Position numbers and translations under genes: made by a program. A stretch of DNA of 64,000 nt, taken from CAVVYV01 sp963752585. Lineage in GTDB: Bacteria; Actinomycetota; Thermoleophilia; Solirubrobacterales; 70-9. Location of the stretch: assembly GCA_963752585.1 (NCBI GenBank), contig CAVVYV010000001.1:186001-250000 (forward strand). The letters run 5' to 3'. Under the pieces are notes generated by a model, which searched no databases, was not told the DNA's origin, and saw only the letters and a list, made by a program, of their open reading frames with translations. This document shows, piece after piece, positions 46,770-56,215 of the stretch; position 1 is the first letter of the stretch; the number at the start of each line of letters is the position of its first letter.

Positions 46770-47317
46770 AGGCAGCCGGCTCGCACCACGGGATCGTCCT
46801 GATCGGCTTCATGGCGGCGGGCAAGACGAGCGCCGCCGAGGCGATCGCGGAGCGACTCGGGCTCGGCGTGATCGACACCGACGAGCTGCTCGAGCGCGAG
46901 CTCGGCGAGCCGATCGCCTCCTTCTTCGAGCGCGAGGGCGAGAGTCGAGTTCAGGCGCCGCGAGGAGCGGCTGGTGGTCTCCGCGCTCGATGCGCTCGCC
47001 GGCCAGGTCGGCGGAGCGTCCTCGGTGGTCGCCCTCGGCGGCGGCGCGATCGAGATCGAGCCGGTTCGCCGGGCGCTCCGCGCGCACCTGCCGGTCTGGT
47101 GCGACGTCGACGAGGAGACCGCCTGGGAGCGGGCGCAGGGATCAGGATCGCCCGCTCGCGGTCGATCGTCGAGGAGTTCTCCCGGCGGTTCACCGACCGA
47201 AGGCCCCTGTATGAGGAGGCGGCCCGCGCGATCCTGCCGGCGCGGGCGCGCGAGGCCGGGGCCCGGGCGGCGCCCGTGGCTCGCCGCGCTGCGGCGAGGT
47301 CCCGGCGATGCGGCTGA
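46757..47317 (+). CDS. aroK: Shikimate kinase; frameshifted
   Basis: About 185 residues. P-loop IVLIGFMAAGKTSAAEAIA, IDTDELLERELGEPIASFF, SVVALGGGAIEIEPVRRAL and, after correction, REEFSRRFTDRRPLYEEAA. Three insertions break the frame near 46945, 47150 and 47170, two of them an extra C before GAG. The end is uncertain: a stop at 47317 overlaps aroB by 10 nt. Confidence 0.85.
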   Translation: MAEVEAAGSHHGIVLIGFMAAGKTSAAEAIAERLGLGVIDTDELLERELGEPIASFFEREGESRVQAPRGAAGGLRARCARRPGRRSVLGGRPRRRRDRDRAGSPGAPRAPAGLVRRRRGDRLGAGAGIRIARSRSIVEEFSRRFTDRRPLYEEAARAILPARAREAGARAAPVARRAAARSRRCG

Positions 47318-48324
47318 TCTGGGCCGACTCGGCGACCGGCTCCTACCCGGCCGCGGTCGGGGAGGGGGCGATCGCCGCTCCTCGATCTCGCCCGGGGCAT
47401 TGGCCCCCGACGCGCTGCCCGAGCGCGTCTTCCGGATCGCCGACGCAGAGGTGCTGGCGCTCCACGAGAGGCTGCTCCCGGCCGGTGAGGCGACGATCGA
47501 GGTCGAGGGCTCGGAGGGCTCGAAGACCCTCGCCGAGGCCGAGCGGATCCTGGGCGAGCTCGCTCGAGCCGGCGCCCGGCGCGACGACTGCCTGCTCGCC
47601 CTCGGCGGCGGAGTCGTCGGCGACCTCGCCGGCTTCTGCGCCGCGACCTACCAGCGCGGGGTGCCACTGGTCCAGGTCCCGACCACCCTGGTCGCCCAGG
47701 TGGACTCGGCCTACGGCGGGAAGACCGGGGTGGACCTGCCGGAGGCGAAGAACTACATCGGCGCCTACCACCAGCCGCTGGCGGTGCTCGCCGATCCCCG
47801 CACCCTGGCGACGCTGCCGCGGGAGGAGCTCGCCGCCGGGTGGGTCGAGGTGCTGAAGACGGCGCTGATCGCCGGCGGGTCCCTGTGGGAGCGCGTGCGC
47901 GGCGATCCGCGAGCTCGACCCGGGCGAGCTCGACGAGGTGATCTTCGACTGCGCCCGGACCAAGATCCAGATCGTCGCCGAGGACGAGCGCGACTCCGGC
48001 CGCCGCGCGGTGCTCAACCTCGGCCACACCGTCGGCCATGCGATCGAGGCCGAGACCGGCTACAGCCGCTACCGCCACGGCGAGGCCGTCGGGCTCGGCC
48101 TGCTGGCGGCCCTCCGCCTCTCGGATGCCGATGACCTGCGCGCCGAGGTCGCCTCGCTGCTCGCCGAGCAGCGCCTGCCGACGATGCTCGATCCGGAGGT
48201 CAGCGTCGACGGCGTGCTCGAGGCGATCGGCCGCGACAAGAAGCGCACCCGCGAGGGCCTCGGCTTCGTCCTCCTGGAGCGGCCGGGCGAGCCGCGCTGG
48301 GGCGAGCCGGTCGCCCGACGATAG
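47308..48324 (+). CDS. aroB: 3-dehydroquinate synthase; frameshifted
   Basis: About 338 residues. LLALGGGVVGDLAGFCAATY, VPLVQVPTTLVAQVDSAYGG and KTGVDLPEAKNYIGAYHQP form the NAD/Zn site; VLNLGHTVGHAIEAETGY carries metal-binding His and RYRHGEAVGLGLLA the second. Breaks near 47370 and 47905 (extra G before ATC). Converts DAHP to 3-dehydroquinate. Confidence 0.9.
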
Positions 48325-48354
48325 GGTGCGCGCCGCGGTGGAGGAGCTTCGGCC

Positions 48355-48812
48355 ATGACCTCGACGCGCAACCGGGTCGAGGTCCTCCACGGGGTCAACC
48401 TGGACATGCTCGGCGGCCGCGACCCGCTCCACTACGGCGACTTCACCCTGCCGGAGCTGGAGGTGAAGGTCCAGCCGGTTCGCGAGGGAGCTCAACCTCG
48501 AGGCCGCCTTCTTCGACTCCAACAGCGAGGGCGAGTTCGTCGAGCACGTCCACCGGCTCCCCGAGCGCGCCGACGCGGCGATCGTCAACGCCGGCGCCTG
48601 GACCCACTACTCCTACGCGATCCGGGACGCCCTCGAGTTCGCCGGCGTGCCCACGGTCGAGGTCCACATCTCCGACATCAGCAAGCGCGAGAAGTGGCGG
48701 CGGAAATCGGTGTTCGAGGACCTCGACCTGGTCTTCGCTCGCGATCTCCGGCAAGGGCGCCGACGGCTACCGCGAGGCGCTCGAGCTGATCGCGAAGAAG
48801 CTCGGCATATGA
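48355..48812 (+). CDS. aroQ: Type II 3-dehydroquinate dehydratase; frameshifted
   Basis: About 150 residues. VEVLHGVNLDMLGGRDPLHYG, active-site region FFDSNSEGEFVEHVHR and AIVNAGAWTHYSYAIRDAL, then VEVHISDISKREKWRRKSV. Shifts near 48478 and 48742; the latter is an extra G before ATC. TAGGGT about 27 nt upstream could be a promoter with a short leader. The stop overlaps the next ATG (ATGA). Confidence 0.9.
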
Positions 48813-49870
48813 CCCGTGGCGAGCGGCTCGGGGAGCTGGTCCGCGAGCGCGAGCTGGAGATGCTGTTCGTCTCCGACCTCACCAACGTCCGCTACCTGAC
48901 CGGGTTCACCGGAACGAACGGCGCCTGCCTGGTCGGCCCCGAGCTCCGGGTCTTCTTCACCGACTTCCGCTACACCGAGCGCGCCGCCGAGGAGGTCGGC
49001 GCCGAGTGGGAGCGGCCCGAGGGCGAGCGCGAGCTGCTCCCGCAGATCGCCAAGCGGATGCGCGGGCGGGTCGGGTTCGAGGACGCGAAGCTCAGCGTCC
49101 GCCAGCTGAAGCGCCTGCGCGAGGCGGTCGGCGACGAGGTGGAGCTGGTGCCGGCGGGCGACCTGGTCGAGGAGCTGCGGGCGGTGAAGGAGCCCGAGGA
49201 GATCGAGCGGATCGCCGCCGCCGCCGAGCTGGCCGACGGCGTCTACGGCTGGGCGCTCGAGCGCGGGCTGGCGGGCAAGGCCGAGCGCGAGGTCGCCCGC
49301 GCCTGCGAGGCGCGGATCCGCGAGCTGGGCGCCGAGCCCTCCTTTCCCCCGATCGTCGCCGCCGGCGCCAACGGCGCCCTCCCGCACGCCGAGCCGGGCG
49401 AGCGCGAGATCGGCAAGCGGCGAGCTGGTCGTCTTCGACATGGGGGCGCTGCTCGACGGCTACTGCTCGGACTGCACCCGCACCTTCGCCACCGGCGAGC
49501 CCGGTGACGAGGCCCGCGAGGTCTACGAGCTCGTCCGGGAGGCGCAGGCGGCGGCGCTCGAGGCGGTGAGGCCTGGGGCGGGCGGCAAGGAGGTCGACGC
49601 GGTGGCGCGGGAGCTGATCGCCGCCGCCGGCCACGGCGAGCGCTTCGGGCACGGCACTCGGCCACGGGGTCGGGCTCGAGGTCCACGAGGGACCGCGCCT
49701 GGCCGCGAGCTCCGAGGACGAGCTCCGGGAGGGGAACGTGGTCACGGTCGAGCCCGGGCGTCTACCTGCCCGGCCGCTTCGGGGTCCGGATCGAGGACCT
49801 GGTCGTGGTCACCGCCGATGGCCATCGCAACCTCAGCGGGCTGCCGAAGGAGCTCCAGCTGGTCGACTGA
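48809..49870 (+). CDS. pepQ: Xaa-Pro aminopeptidase (PepQ/PepP, M24B); frameshifted
   Basis: About 352 residues. N-terminal creatinase-like domain (LEMLFVSDLTNVRYLTGFTG), then pita-bread domain with metal ligands: FDMGALLDGYCSDCTRTFA (two Asp), GHGVGLEVHEGPRLA (His), NVVTVEPGVYLPG (Glu) and GVRIEDLVVV (Glu). Shifts near 49420, 49663 and 49758. In many actinobacteria it is followed directly by efp; here about 5 kb of other genes intervene. Confidence 0.85.
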
Positions 49871-51111
49871 TCAGGCGGGAGCCGCCTCGGGCTCGACCGG
49901 CCCATCGGCTGGGCTCGTCCGCCCCGCCGCAGCCGCAGGCCGATCAGCGGGTAGACCAGCGCCGAGAGGATCGCCGCCCCGACCAGGCCGGCGGCGGTGG
50001 AGCTCTTCATGTGGCCGGTCTCGATGGCGACGGTGGTGATCGCGACCACCAGCGGGAGCTCGGTCGCGGAGAAGAACGCGAGTGCGAGGCGCTCGCGGGC
50101 GGCGAGCACGCCCCGGTAGAGCAGCAGCGCCGGCGTCCCGCGGACGACCAGGAAGAGCGCCAGGAACAGCGGCAGCTTCAGCATCCCCGAGGCGCTCGAG
50201 GTGAGCGCGTCGAGGTCGAAGTTCATCCCGCTGGTGACGAAGAAGAACGGGATCAGGAGGCCGTAGCCGACCGCGGTCAGCTTCGAGTCGAAGACGCTCG
50301 ACCTCCCGTCCGCGCAGCGCCACCCGGGTGATCATCCCGGCGACGAAGCCGCCCAGCAGCAGGTCGAGCCCGAGCTCCGCCGCCAGCGCAACCAGGCCGA
50401 AGACGAGGACGACGGCGAGGCGAACGGCGAGCTGGCTCGAGGTCTCGAAGGCTGCGCTCGACCAGCGGCCAGCCCTTCCAGGCCGAGCGCACCGCGGCGA
50501 CCCCGGTGACCACCGCCAGCGCGACGAAGACGATCAGGACCAGCGCCTCGTGCAGCGGGTTGGTGGTCGGAGAGGATCAGGGTGACCAGCAGGATCGGCC
50601 CGAACTCGCCGGCCGCTCCGGCGGCGAGCAGGTAGGAGCCGAACCGCGTCCGGAGCTCGCCCGGCGTCCTTGAGGATCGGGATCAGGGTGCCGATCGCGG
50701 TCGTCGCCATCGCCGACCCGGTGTAGAGGTAGGAGAGCACCACCCCGGCCGCCGCCAGAGCCCCGCCGATTCCGTAGGCGAGCACCAGCGAGAGCGCCCA
50801 GCCCGCAAGCGGCTAGCTTCAGCGGCTCGGCCACTGATCCGATTGAAGTCGATCTCGTAGCCGGCGAAGAAGAAGAGCATCCCCAGCCCGAGGTCGCCGA
50901 GGAAGTCGGTGGTCGGGTCGATCTCGGCGATTCCGGCCACCTCGGGGCCGACGATGATCCCGAGGAGGAGCTCGAGGACGACCACCGGGATCGTCAGCCG
51001 CGGCGCCAAGAGCATCGTCAGGATCCCGGCGAGCGCCGCGACCCCGACGATCACCAGCAGCGATGTCTCGTCGATCGTGGCGGTGACCGCGAGCGCCGGC
51101 ACGGTCGGCAC
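49871..51111 (-). CDS. Cation/proton antiporter, CPA2/Kef-like; heavily frameshifted
   Basis: About 410 residues spread over several frames. N-terminus LLVIVGVAALAGILTMLLAP and TIPVVVLELLLGIIVGPEVAG, LGDLGLGMLFFFAGYEIDF (typical CPA2), YLYTGSAMATTAIGTLIPIL, and PLFLALFLVVRGTPALLLYR in the last third. Twelve or so helices. At least five breaks between 50280 and 50830. No RCK/TrkA-N domain attached. Inner-membrane Na+ or K+/H+ exchanger. GTG start at 51111. Confidence 0.65.
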
Positions 51112-51147
51112 TCTAAGTCCAGGGCGCGGCTGGGGGACAGCGGGCGA

Positions 51148-52368
51148 CTAGGAGGCGGCCGAGGAGAGGTCGCCCTCGGGTCCGGGGGTGAGGTCGCCGT
51201 GACGGGTCTCGTGCCCGGCGCTCGCCGTAGCTGCGGGTCTCATAGACGACCAACGCCCAGAGCAACGCGGCGACCAGGGCGACGCTCGCCAGCGCCGAGC
51301 AGCTCGGTCGCAAGCGGGATCAGAGCGAGCAGCGACGAGGGCGAGCACGAGACGCTGCCGGTTGATCGATTGGACGTGGCGGAAGCGAAAGGCGACCAGC
51401 CCGAGGAGATAGATCGCGACCCCGCCGAGGAGGGCGAACGCGGGGACCGTCTCGAGCGGGTCGTCGACGTCGCCGAGCGTCTTCTTCAGCCCGAGGGCGG
51501 CGAGGACGATCCCGGCGACCATCAGGAAGTGGATGTAGGAGTAGGAGTCGCGGGCGAGCGCGTTCTGCTCCCGCCCCGGGGTCGCGCGGGCAAGGCGGCG
51601 GGCGGAGACGAGCGCGACGACGTCGAAGTAGAGCCACCACTGCGCCGCCGCCATGCCGATGCCCAGCGCCGCCGCCCCGGCGATCCCCCAGGTGAGGCGC
51701 GCCGCCGGCGCCGACCCCGATCGCGACGATCGACTCGCCGAGGGCGATGATGATGATCAGGCCGTGGCGCTCGGCGAAGTGCGCCGGGAACCAGCTTCCA
51801 GCCCTCGATCGCCGAACAGGTAGGGCTCGCCCACGTCGAGGAGCAGCGCCAGGCCCCAGACCGCGGCCTGCCAGCCGGGGTCGAGGAACGAGCCGGCGAT
51901 CAGCAACGCCACCCCGACTGCGGTGCCGACCGCCAGTCCCAGGGTCGACCGCCGCAGCGCCGGGTCGTCTCGGCTGGCGAGCAGCATCAGCGCGATCTGC
52001 GCCGCGCGGACGACCGCGTAGGCGAGCGCGAACTCGAGCGCCAACCCGCCGAACGCCTCGGGGATGCAGAGCGCCGCGATCAGAAAGGCCGCCATCACCG
52101 CGAAGATGACGAGCCGGACCGCTCCCTCCTCGGGGTCGAGGACGCTGGTGAACCAGGCGTAACCGCCCCACGACCACCAGAGCAGCGCCAGGATGAGCAA
52201 GCCCTGGCCAAGCCCCTCCCAGGTCGGGTTGTCGGACATCAGCGCTGTGCACTGGGTGAGCGCGAGGACGAAGACGAGGTCGAAGAAGAGCTCGAGCGGC
52301 ATCACCCGCTCCCCCTCACGGAAGGCCGCGCCCAGCCGCGGTGCCCGGGTTTCGCTCGCCGTCGCCAT
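51148..52368 (-). CDS. LtrA-family (low temperature requirement A) membrane protein; frameshifted
   Basis: About 405 residues. VMPLELFFDLVFVLALTQCT, LLILALLWWSWGGYAWFTSV, HFAERHGLIIIIALGESIVAIG and RDSYSYIHFLMVAGIVLAALG are typical LtrA segments. About ten helices. Breaks near 51790, 51700-51710 and 51240-51310. The biochemical role of LtrA is unknown. ATG at 52368 diverges from the ArsR gene. Confidence 0.7.
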
Positions 52369-52433
52369 TGCCCGAGATCGTTGCAAGTGTCGGACGGGCC
52401 CGGCTCCCGCAGGGGCCGACGGATCGACTTGAC

Positions 52434-52454
52434 TATACTTAAGCCCGTGCTTAA
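52434..52454 (+). promoter_or_regulatory. -10 box TATACT and inverted repeat over the ArsR start codon
   Basis: TATACT at 52434-52439 lies 7 nt before GTG 52447, so the transcript is probably leaderless. TTAAGC-CCGT-GCTTAA at 52439-52454 is a perfect 6-bp inverted repeat that includes the start codon, a likely autoregulatory ArsR operator. Confidence 0.6.
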
Positions 52455-52776
52455 CCAAACCGCCCCACTCGACCATGTCTTTCACGCGCTCTCGGACCCG
52501 AGCCGGAGGGTGATCGTCGAGCGCTTGAGCAACGGACCGGCTTCGGTCAGCGAGCTCGCAGCGCCCTTGCCGATGTCCCTGCCGGCGGTCGTTCAGCACC
52601 TGAAGGTGCTCGAGGAGACCGGCCTGATCACATCCCAGAAGGTCGGGCGCGTTAGAACTTGCCAGGTCGAGCCAACGGCGATTCAGCCGGTTGAGCGGTG
52701 GATCAACGAGCGGCGGCGGGCCTGGGAGCAGCGCCTCGACCGCCTCGGCGAGTATCTCGCCGAGCAGTCCGACTGA
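52447..52776 (+). CDS. ArsR-family transcriptional regulator
   Basis: 109 residues. Winged helix: VFHALSDPSRRVIVERLSNG, ASVSELAAPLPMSLPAVVQH, LKVLEETGLITSQKVGRVRT. No Cys metal site in the recognition helix (one Cys, RTCQVEP, in the wing), so it probably responds to something other than arsenic-type metals. First gene of a regulator-SRPBCC-exporter operon; likely autorepressed at the palindrome over its start. Confidence 0.85.
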   Translation: MLNQTAPLDHVFHALSDPSRRVIVERLSNGPASVSELAAPLPMSLPAVVQHLKVLEETGLITSQKVGRVRTCQVEPTAIQPVERWINERRRAWEQRLDRLGEYLAEQSD

Positions 52777-52808
52777 CCAGACCAGCCACGCGCACCAAAG
52801 GAGTCCAA

Positions 52809-53261
52809 ATGTCCGAGCGATCCGTAAGCCACGAAACCTTCGCCGTCGAGCGCACCTACCCGGCCTCGCCCTCGCGCGTGTTCGCCGCCTGGGCCGACCC
52901 CGAGGCCAAGGCCCGCTGGTTCGGAGATCCCGATTCGGGAGTCGAGGAGTTCGAGCTCGACTTCCAAGTCGGCGGGAGGGAGTTCAACCGCGGGATCGTG
53001 GAGGGACAGGCCTACACGTATGAGGCTCGCTACCAGGACATCGTCCCCGACGACCGGTTCGTCTACGCCTACGACATGCACCTGGGCGATCAGCGGATCT
53101 CCGTATCACTCGGGACCGTGGAGCTGAAGCCGGACGGGGACGGGACGCGCCTGATCTACACCGAGCAGGGCGCCTTCCTCGACGGCCTCGACTCGGCGGA
53201 CCAGCGCAAATCCGGCACCGGACAGCTGCTGGATGCACTCGACAAGTACCTAGCGACCTGA
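52809..53261 (+). CDS. SRPBCC/AHSA1-domain protein
   Basis: 150 residues. FAVERTYPASPSRVFAAWAD, DPEAKARWFGDPDSG and RLIYTEQGAFLDGLDSADQR are typical of the AHSA1 (Activator of Hsp90 ATPase homologue) group of START-like hydrophobic-pocket proteins. AAAGGAG at 52797-52803 serves ATG 52809. ArsR-AHSA1 pairs are common in bacteria; the ligand is unknown, and the adjoining exporter suggests it may bind what is exported (inference). Confidence 0.85.
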   Translation: MSERSVSHETFAVERTYPASPSRVFAAWADPEAKARWFGDPDSGVEEFELDFQVGGREFNRGIVEGQAYTYEARYQDIVPDDRFVYAYDMHLGDQRISVSLGTVELKPDGDGTRLIYTEQGAFLDGLDSADQRKSGTGQLLDALDKYLAT

Positions 53262-53275
53262 AAGGAGAGGATGAA

Positions 53276-54751
53276 ATGACCGAGCAGGCCACCGACCGAA
53301 GCCGCTGGATCGCCCTCTACGTGCTCTGCGCGGGGGTGCTGATGATCGTCCTCGACATCACGATCGTCAACGTCGCCCTGCCCTCGATCCAGGACGATCT
53401 CGGCTTCTCGCAGTCGGGCCTCGCCTGGGTCGTCAATGCCTACCTGATCGCCTTCGGCGGCCTGCTGCTGCTCTCCGGGCGCTTCGGCGACATCCTCGGG
53501 CGGAAGAGCGTGTTCATGGCCGGCATCGCCCTGTTCACCCTCGCCTCGTTCCTGTGCGGGATCGCCCAGACCCAGGAGATCCTGGTCGGCGCCCGCTTCC
53601 TCCAGGGGATCGGCGGGGCGATGGTCACCGCGGTCGTGCTCGGGATGATCGTGACGATGTTCCCCGAGAAGCGGGAGCAGGCGAAGGCGATCGGCGTCTA
53701 CGCGTTCGTCGCCTCGGGCGGTGGCTCGGTCGGCCTGATCCTCGGCGGCATCCTCACCGAGGCGATCAACTGGCACTGGATCTTCTTCGTCAACGTCCCG
53801 ATCGCGATCGTGACCGCGTTCCTGGCAAACAGGCTGGTCGAGCGCGACGAGGGGATCGGCTTCGGCGGCGGCGCCGACGTCCTCGGCGCTCTGCTGGTCA
53901 CGGGCTCGCTGATGCTCGGCGTCTACACGATCGTCGATCCCGCCGCCGAGAACGGCTGGGGAGACTCCCTGACGCTCGTCCTCTCGGCCGTGTCGCTGCT
54001 GCTCCTCGTGGGCTTCGTCGTCCGGGAGTCGCGCGTCAGCAACCCGCTGATCCCGCTGGGAATCTTCCGCTCGCGCAACATCGCGGGCGCCAACGCGGTC
54101 CAGGCCCTTTCGGTCCCGGGGATGTTCGGGCTGTTTTTCCTCGGCTCCCTGTATATGGAGCAGGTGCTCGGCTTCACGGCCCTCGAGATCGGCCTCGCGT
54201 TCGTCCCGGCGACCCTCATCATGGGGACGCTCTCGGTCCGCTACACCGAGCCCCTGGTGATGCGCTACGGCGCCAAGCCGATGGTGATCCTGGGCATGTC
54301 GCTGATCGCGGCCGGGCTGCTGCTCTTCACCCAGACCCCGGTGGACGGCGGTTACGTCCAGCACCTGCTGGCGCCGATCGTCCTCTTCGGCGCGGGCGCC
54401 GGCTTCGCGTTCCCGGCGCTGATGACCGTGGCGATGTCGGGGGCCACCGACGAGGACGCCGGGCTCGCGTCCGGTCTCGTGAATACCTCCGCTCAAGTGG
54501 GCGGCGCGCTGGGCCTCGCCGTTCTCGCGACCGTCTCGGCCTCCCGCACCGAGGACCTGATCGCGAGCGGCGAATCGACCGGGTCGGCGCTGACCAGCGG
54601 ATTCCACCTCGCCTATCTGATCGGGGCGGCCTTGGTCGGCGCCGCGATCGTCGTCGCGATCAAGGTGGTCCAGCCGGAGGATCAGGCCGAGCTGGAGGCC
54701 GCCAAGCAGGCCCGGCCGGACGGGGAGGAACCGGGCTACGCCGAGGCCTAG
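53276..54751 (+). CDS. MFS multidrug exporter, DHA2/EmrB-QacA type (14 helices)
   Basis: 491 residues, intact. MIVLDITIVNVALPSIQDDL, GRFGDILGRKSVFMAG and MVTAVVLGMIVTMFPEKREQ are DHA2 signatures, and ASGGGSVGLILGGILTEAIN is a motif-C-like antiporter segment. Good Shine-Dalgarno (GAAAGGAG). Third gene of the ArsR operon, so expression is probably relieved by an inducer of ArsR. Confidence 0.9.
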   Translation: MTEQATDRSRWIALYVLCAGVLMIVLDITIVNVALPSIQDDLGFSQSGLAWVVNAYLIAFGGLLLLSGRFGDILGRKSVFMAGIALFTLASFLCGIAQTQEILVGARFLQGIGGAMVTAVVLGMIVTMFPEKREQAKAIGVYAFVASGGGSVGLILGGILTEAINWHWIFFVNVPIAIVTAFLANRLVERDEGIGFGGGADVLGALLVTGSLMLGVYTIVDPAAENGWGDSLTLVLSAVSLLLLVGFVVRESRVSNPLIPLGIFRSRNIAGANAVQALSVPGMFGLFFLGSLYMEQVLGFTALEIGLAFVPATLIMGTLSVRYTEPLVMRYGAKPMVILGMSLIAAGLLLFTQTPVDGGYVQHLLAPIVLFGAGAGFAFPALMTVAMSGATDEDAGLASGLVNTSAQVGGALGLAVLATVSASRTEDLIASGESTGSALTSGFHLAYLIGAALVGAAIVVAIKVVQPEDQAELEAAKQARPDGEEPGYAEA

Positions 54752-54827
54752 CTCGCCGCCCGGTCCGCCCGCGCGATCATCGAGGACACGATGAGCCGCC
54801 TGAAGCAGCTTGGGTGCTGACGGCCGC

Positions 54828-54833
54828 TACCCT
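54828..54833 (+). promoter_or_regulatory. Leaderless-type -10 box TACCCT upstream of efp
   Basis: TACCCT lies 8 nt before the GTG at 54842. Confidence 0.45.
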
Positions 54834-54841
54834 GCGCCGTC

Positions 54842-55402
54842 GTGATCAGCACCAACCAGTTCAAGAACGGCACCCACATCGAGGTCGACGGCAAGGTCTT
54901 TCGGATCGTCGAGTTCCAGCACGTGAAGCCCGGCAAGGGCGGCGCCTTCGTCCGCTCGAAGCTGAAGCGGGTCGAGGACGGCGCCGTGATCGACAAGACC
55001 TTCAAGGCAGGGGAGAAGTTCCGCCCGGTCCGGACCGAGAGCCGGAAGATGCAGTTTCTCTACGAGTCCGGCGACAACGCCGTGTTCATGGACAACTCGA
55101 GCTACGAGCAGACCGAGATCCCGAAGGCGGTGGTGGGGGAGGCGCTGCAGTGGGTGCCGCCGAACTCGGACGTCGATCTGCTCTTCGTCGACGAGCGGCC
55201 GACCGGGGCGCAGCCCCCGAGCGCGGTCGAGCTCGCGGTCACCCAGACCGACCCAGGGCTGCGGGGGGACACCGCGTCCGGCGGCGGCTCGAAGCCGGCA
55301 ACACTCGAGACCGGGGTTGTGGTCCAGGTGCCGCTGTTCATCGACGAGGGCGAGCGGGTCCGGGTCGATACCCGCAGCGGCGAGTACGTCTCACGAGCCT
55401 GA
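54842..55402 (+). CDS. efp: Elongation factor P
   Basis: 186 residues, intact. KOW-like N-terminal domain with modification loop HVKPGKGGAFVRSKLKR, in which Lys in PGKGG is at the usual tip; two OB domains follow (ETGVVVQVPLFIDEGERVRV, DTRSGEYVSRA). Relieves ribosome stalling at polyproline. The Lys tip allows no firm choice of modification. GTG start, leaderless promoter. Followed by nusB after 43 nt. Confidence 0.95.
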   Translation: MISTNQFKNGTHIEVDGKVFRIVEFQHVKPGKGGAFVRSKLKRVEDGAVIDKTFKAGEKFRPVRTESRKMQFLYESGDNAVFMDNSSYEQTEIPKAVVGEALQWVPPNSDVDLLFVDERPTGAQPPSAVELAVTQTDPGLRGDTASGGGSKPATLETGVVVQVPLFIDEGERVRVDTRSGEYVSRA

Positions 55403-55433
55403 GATGCGAGGGCGCGTGGCAGCGCGACCCGAT

Positions 55434-55439
55434 TAAGGT
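55434..55439 (+). promoter_or_regulatory. Leaderless-type -10 box TAAGGT upstream of nusB
   Basis: TAAGGT lies 6 nt before ATG 55446. Confidence 0.4.
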
Positions 55440-55445
55440 TGGCCG

Positions 55446-55817
55446 ATGCGCCGCTCGGACCAGAGAAGGGACGCGGTCTTCGCCGGCTACCAGCACGAGG
55501 TCACGGGCCGGCCGCTCGAGGAGCTGCTCACCGGCGCGAAGCCGTTCACCCGCGAGCTCGCCGAGGGGGTCGAGGCCAACCGGGAGGAGCTCGACGGGTT
55601 GATCGCCCGCCACGCGCAGGGCTGGTCGCTGGAGCGGATCGCGCCGCTCGAGCGGAACATCATGCGGGTCGCGCTCTACGAGGCGCTCCATCGCGAGGAC
55701 GTCCCGGTCGAGGTCGCGATCGACGAGGCGGTCGAGCTGACCAAGGAGTACTGCGGGGCCGAGGCCCCGGGCTTCGTCAACGGGATCCTCGGCGCCGCGG
55801 TCGGGAACCCGGCGTGA
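55446..55817 (+). CDS. nusB: Transcription antitermination factor NusB
   Basis: 123 residues. RRDAVFAGYQHEVTGRPLEE, ERIAPLERNIMRVALYEALH and VPVEVAIDEAVELTKEYCG are NusB signatures, and the C-terminus reads APGFVNGILGAAV. Helical RNA-binding protein for rRNA antitermination with NusE. The order efp-nusB is conserved in actinobacteria. Confidence 0.95.
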   Translation: MRRSDQRRDAVFAGYQHEVTGRPLEELLTGAKPFTRELAEGVEANREELDGLIARHAQGWSLERIAPLERNIMRVALYEALHREDVPVEVAIDEAVELTKEYCGAEAPGFVNGILGAAVGNPA

Positions 55818-56015
55818 GGGACGCCGACGTACCCGATTTGGTCCGTTGATTGCAGGGAACAAATGGGTATTCCCATAGAAAGAGATCGCTATGGACGGAT
55901 GTACGAACCTGGCCGGCTAGTCAAGGGGAAGGCATCGTGGCGAAGGATCGTTCCGAGGTCGAGCTCACTCGGCGGGCCAGCGACCAGTGGGCGCGCCCGA
56001 TCGACTACTTTGGCC
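55818..56015 (+). other. 198-bp gap with a possible small ORF of lower GC
   Basis: An ATG at 55863 opens MGIPIERDRYGRMYEPGRLV in the xseB frame and continues to the xseB stop; a GTG at 55937 opens another frame (AKDRSEVELTRRASDQ). The segment 55850-55920 is poorer in GC than its surroundings. I see no promoter of the TAnnnT type and cannot assign a function. Confidence 0.35.
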
Positions 56016-56207
56016 GTGATGGAGCGGAGCGCCCCGGACCTGGAAGCGGTGACCGCACGGCTGGAAAGGATCGCCGAGGAGCTCGACGCGGAGCCGGCGG
56101 AGGACCGGGCCGCGGAGCTGGTTCGGGAGGCATCGGAACTCGCCTCCCAAGCTGGGCGAGCCGTCGAGACCGCGCTGCAGGCCGCGGCCGACAGTCGCGA
56201 CGCCTGA
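56016..56207 (+). CDS. xseB: Exodeoxyribonuclease VII small subunit-like protein
   Basis: 62-63 residues, all helical: DLEAVTARLERIAEELDAEP, then AAELVREASELASQAGRAVE, close in pattern to XseB. GTG 56016 or ATG 56019. xseA is not adjacent in the window. The gene precedes ispA by 8 nt, the usual position of xseB. Confidence 0.6.
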   Translation: MMERSAPDLEAVTARLERIAEELDAEPAEDRAAELVREASELASQAGRAVETALQAAADSRDA

Positions 56208-56215
56208 TCGACCCG

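Noticed and set aside
31976..49870. Programmed ribosomal frameshifting as the cause of the many frame changes
   Set aside because: Breaks occur in unrelated and essential genes, at many sites per gene, without slippery heptamers or conserved structures; sequence error is simpler.
54752..54820. In-frame continuation of 22 codons after the MFS exporter stop (AARSARAIIEDTMSRLKQLGC-stop)
   Set aside because: It looks protein-like, but there is no readthrough signal, no start with a ribosome-binding site and no recognised homologue; it could be a remnant of a displaced gene.
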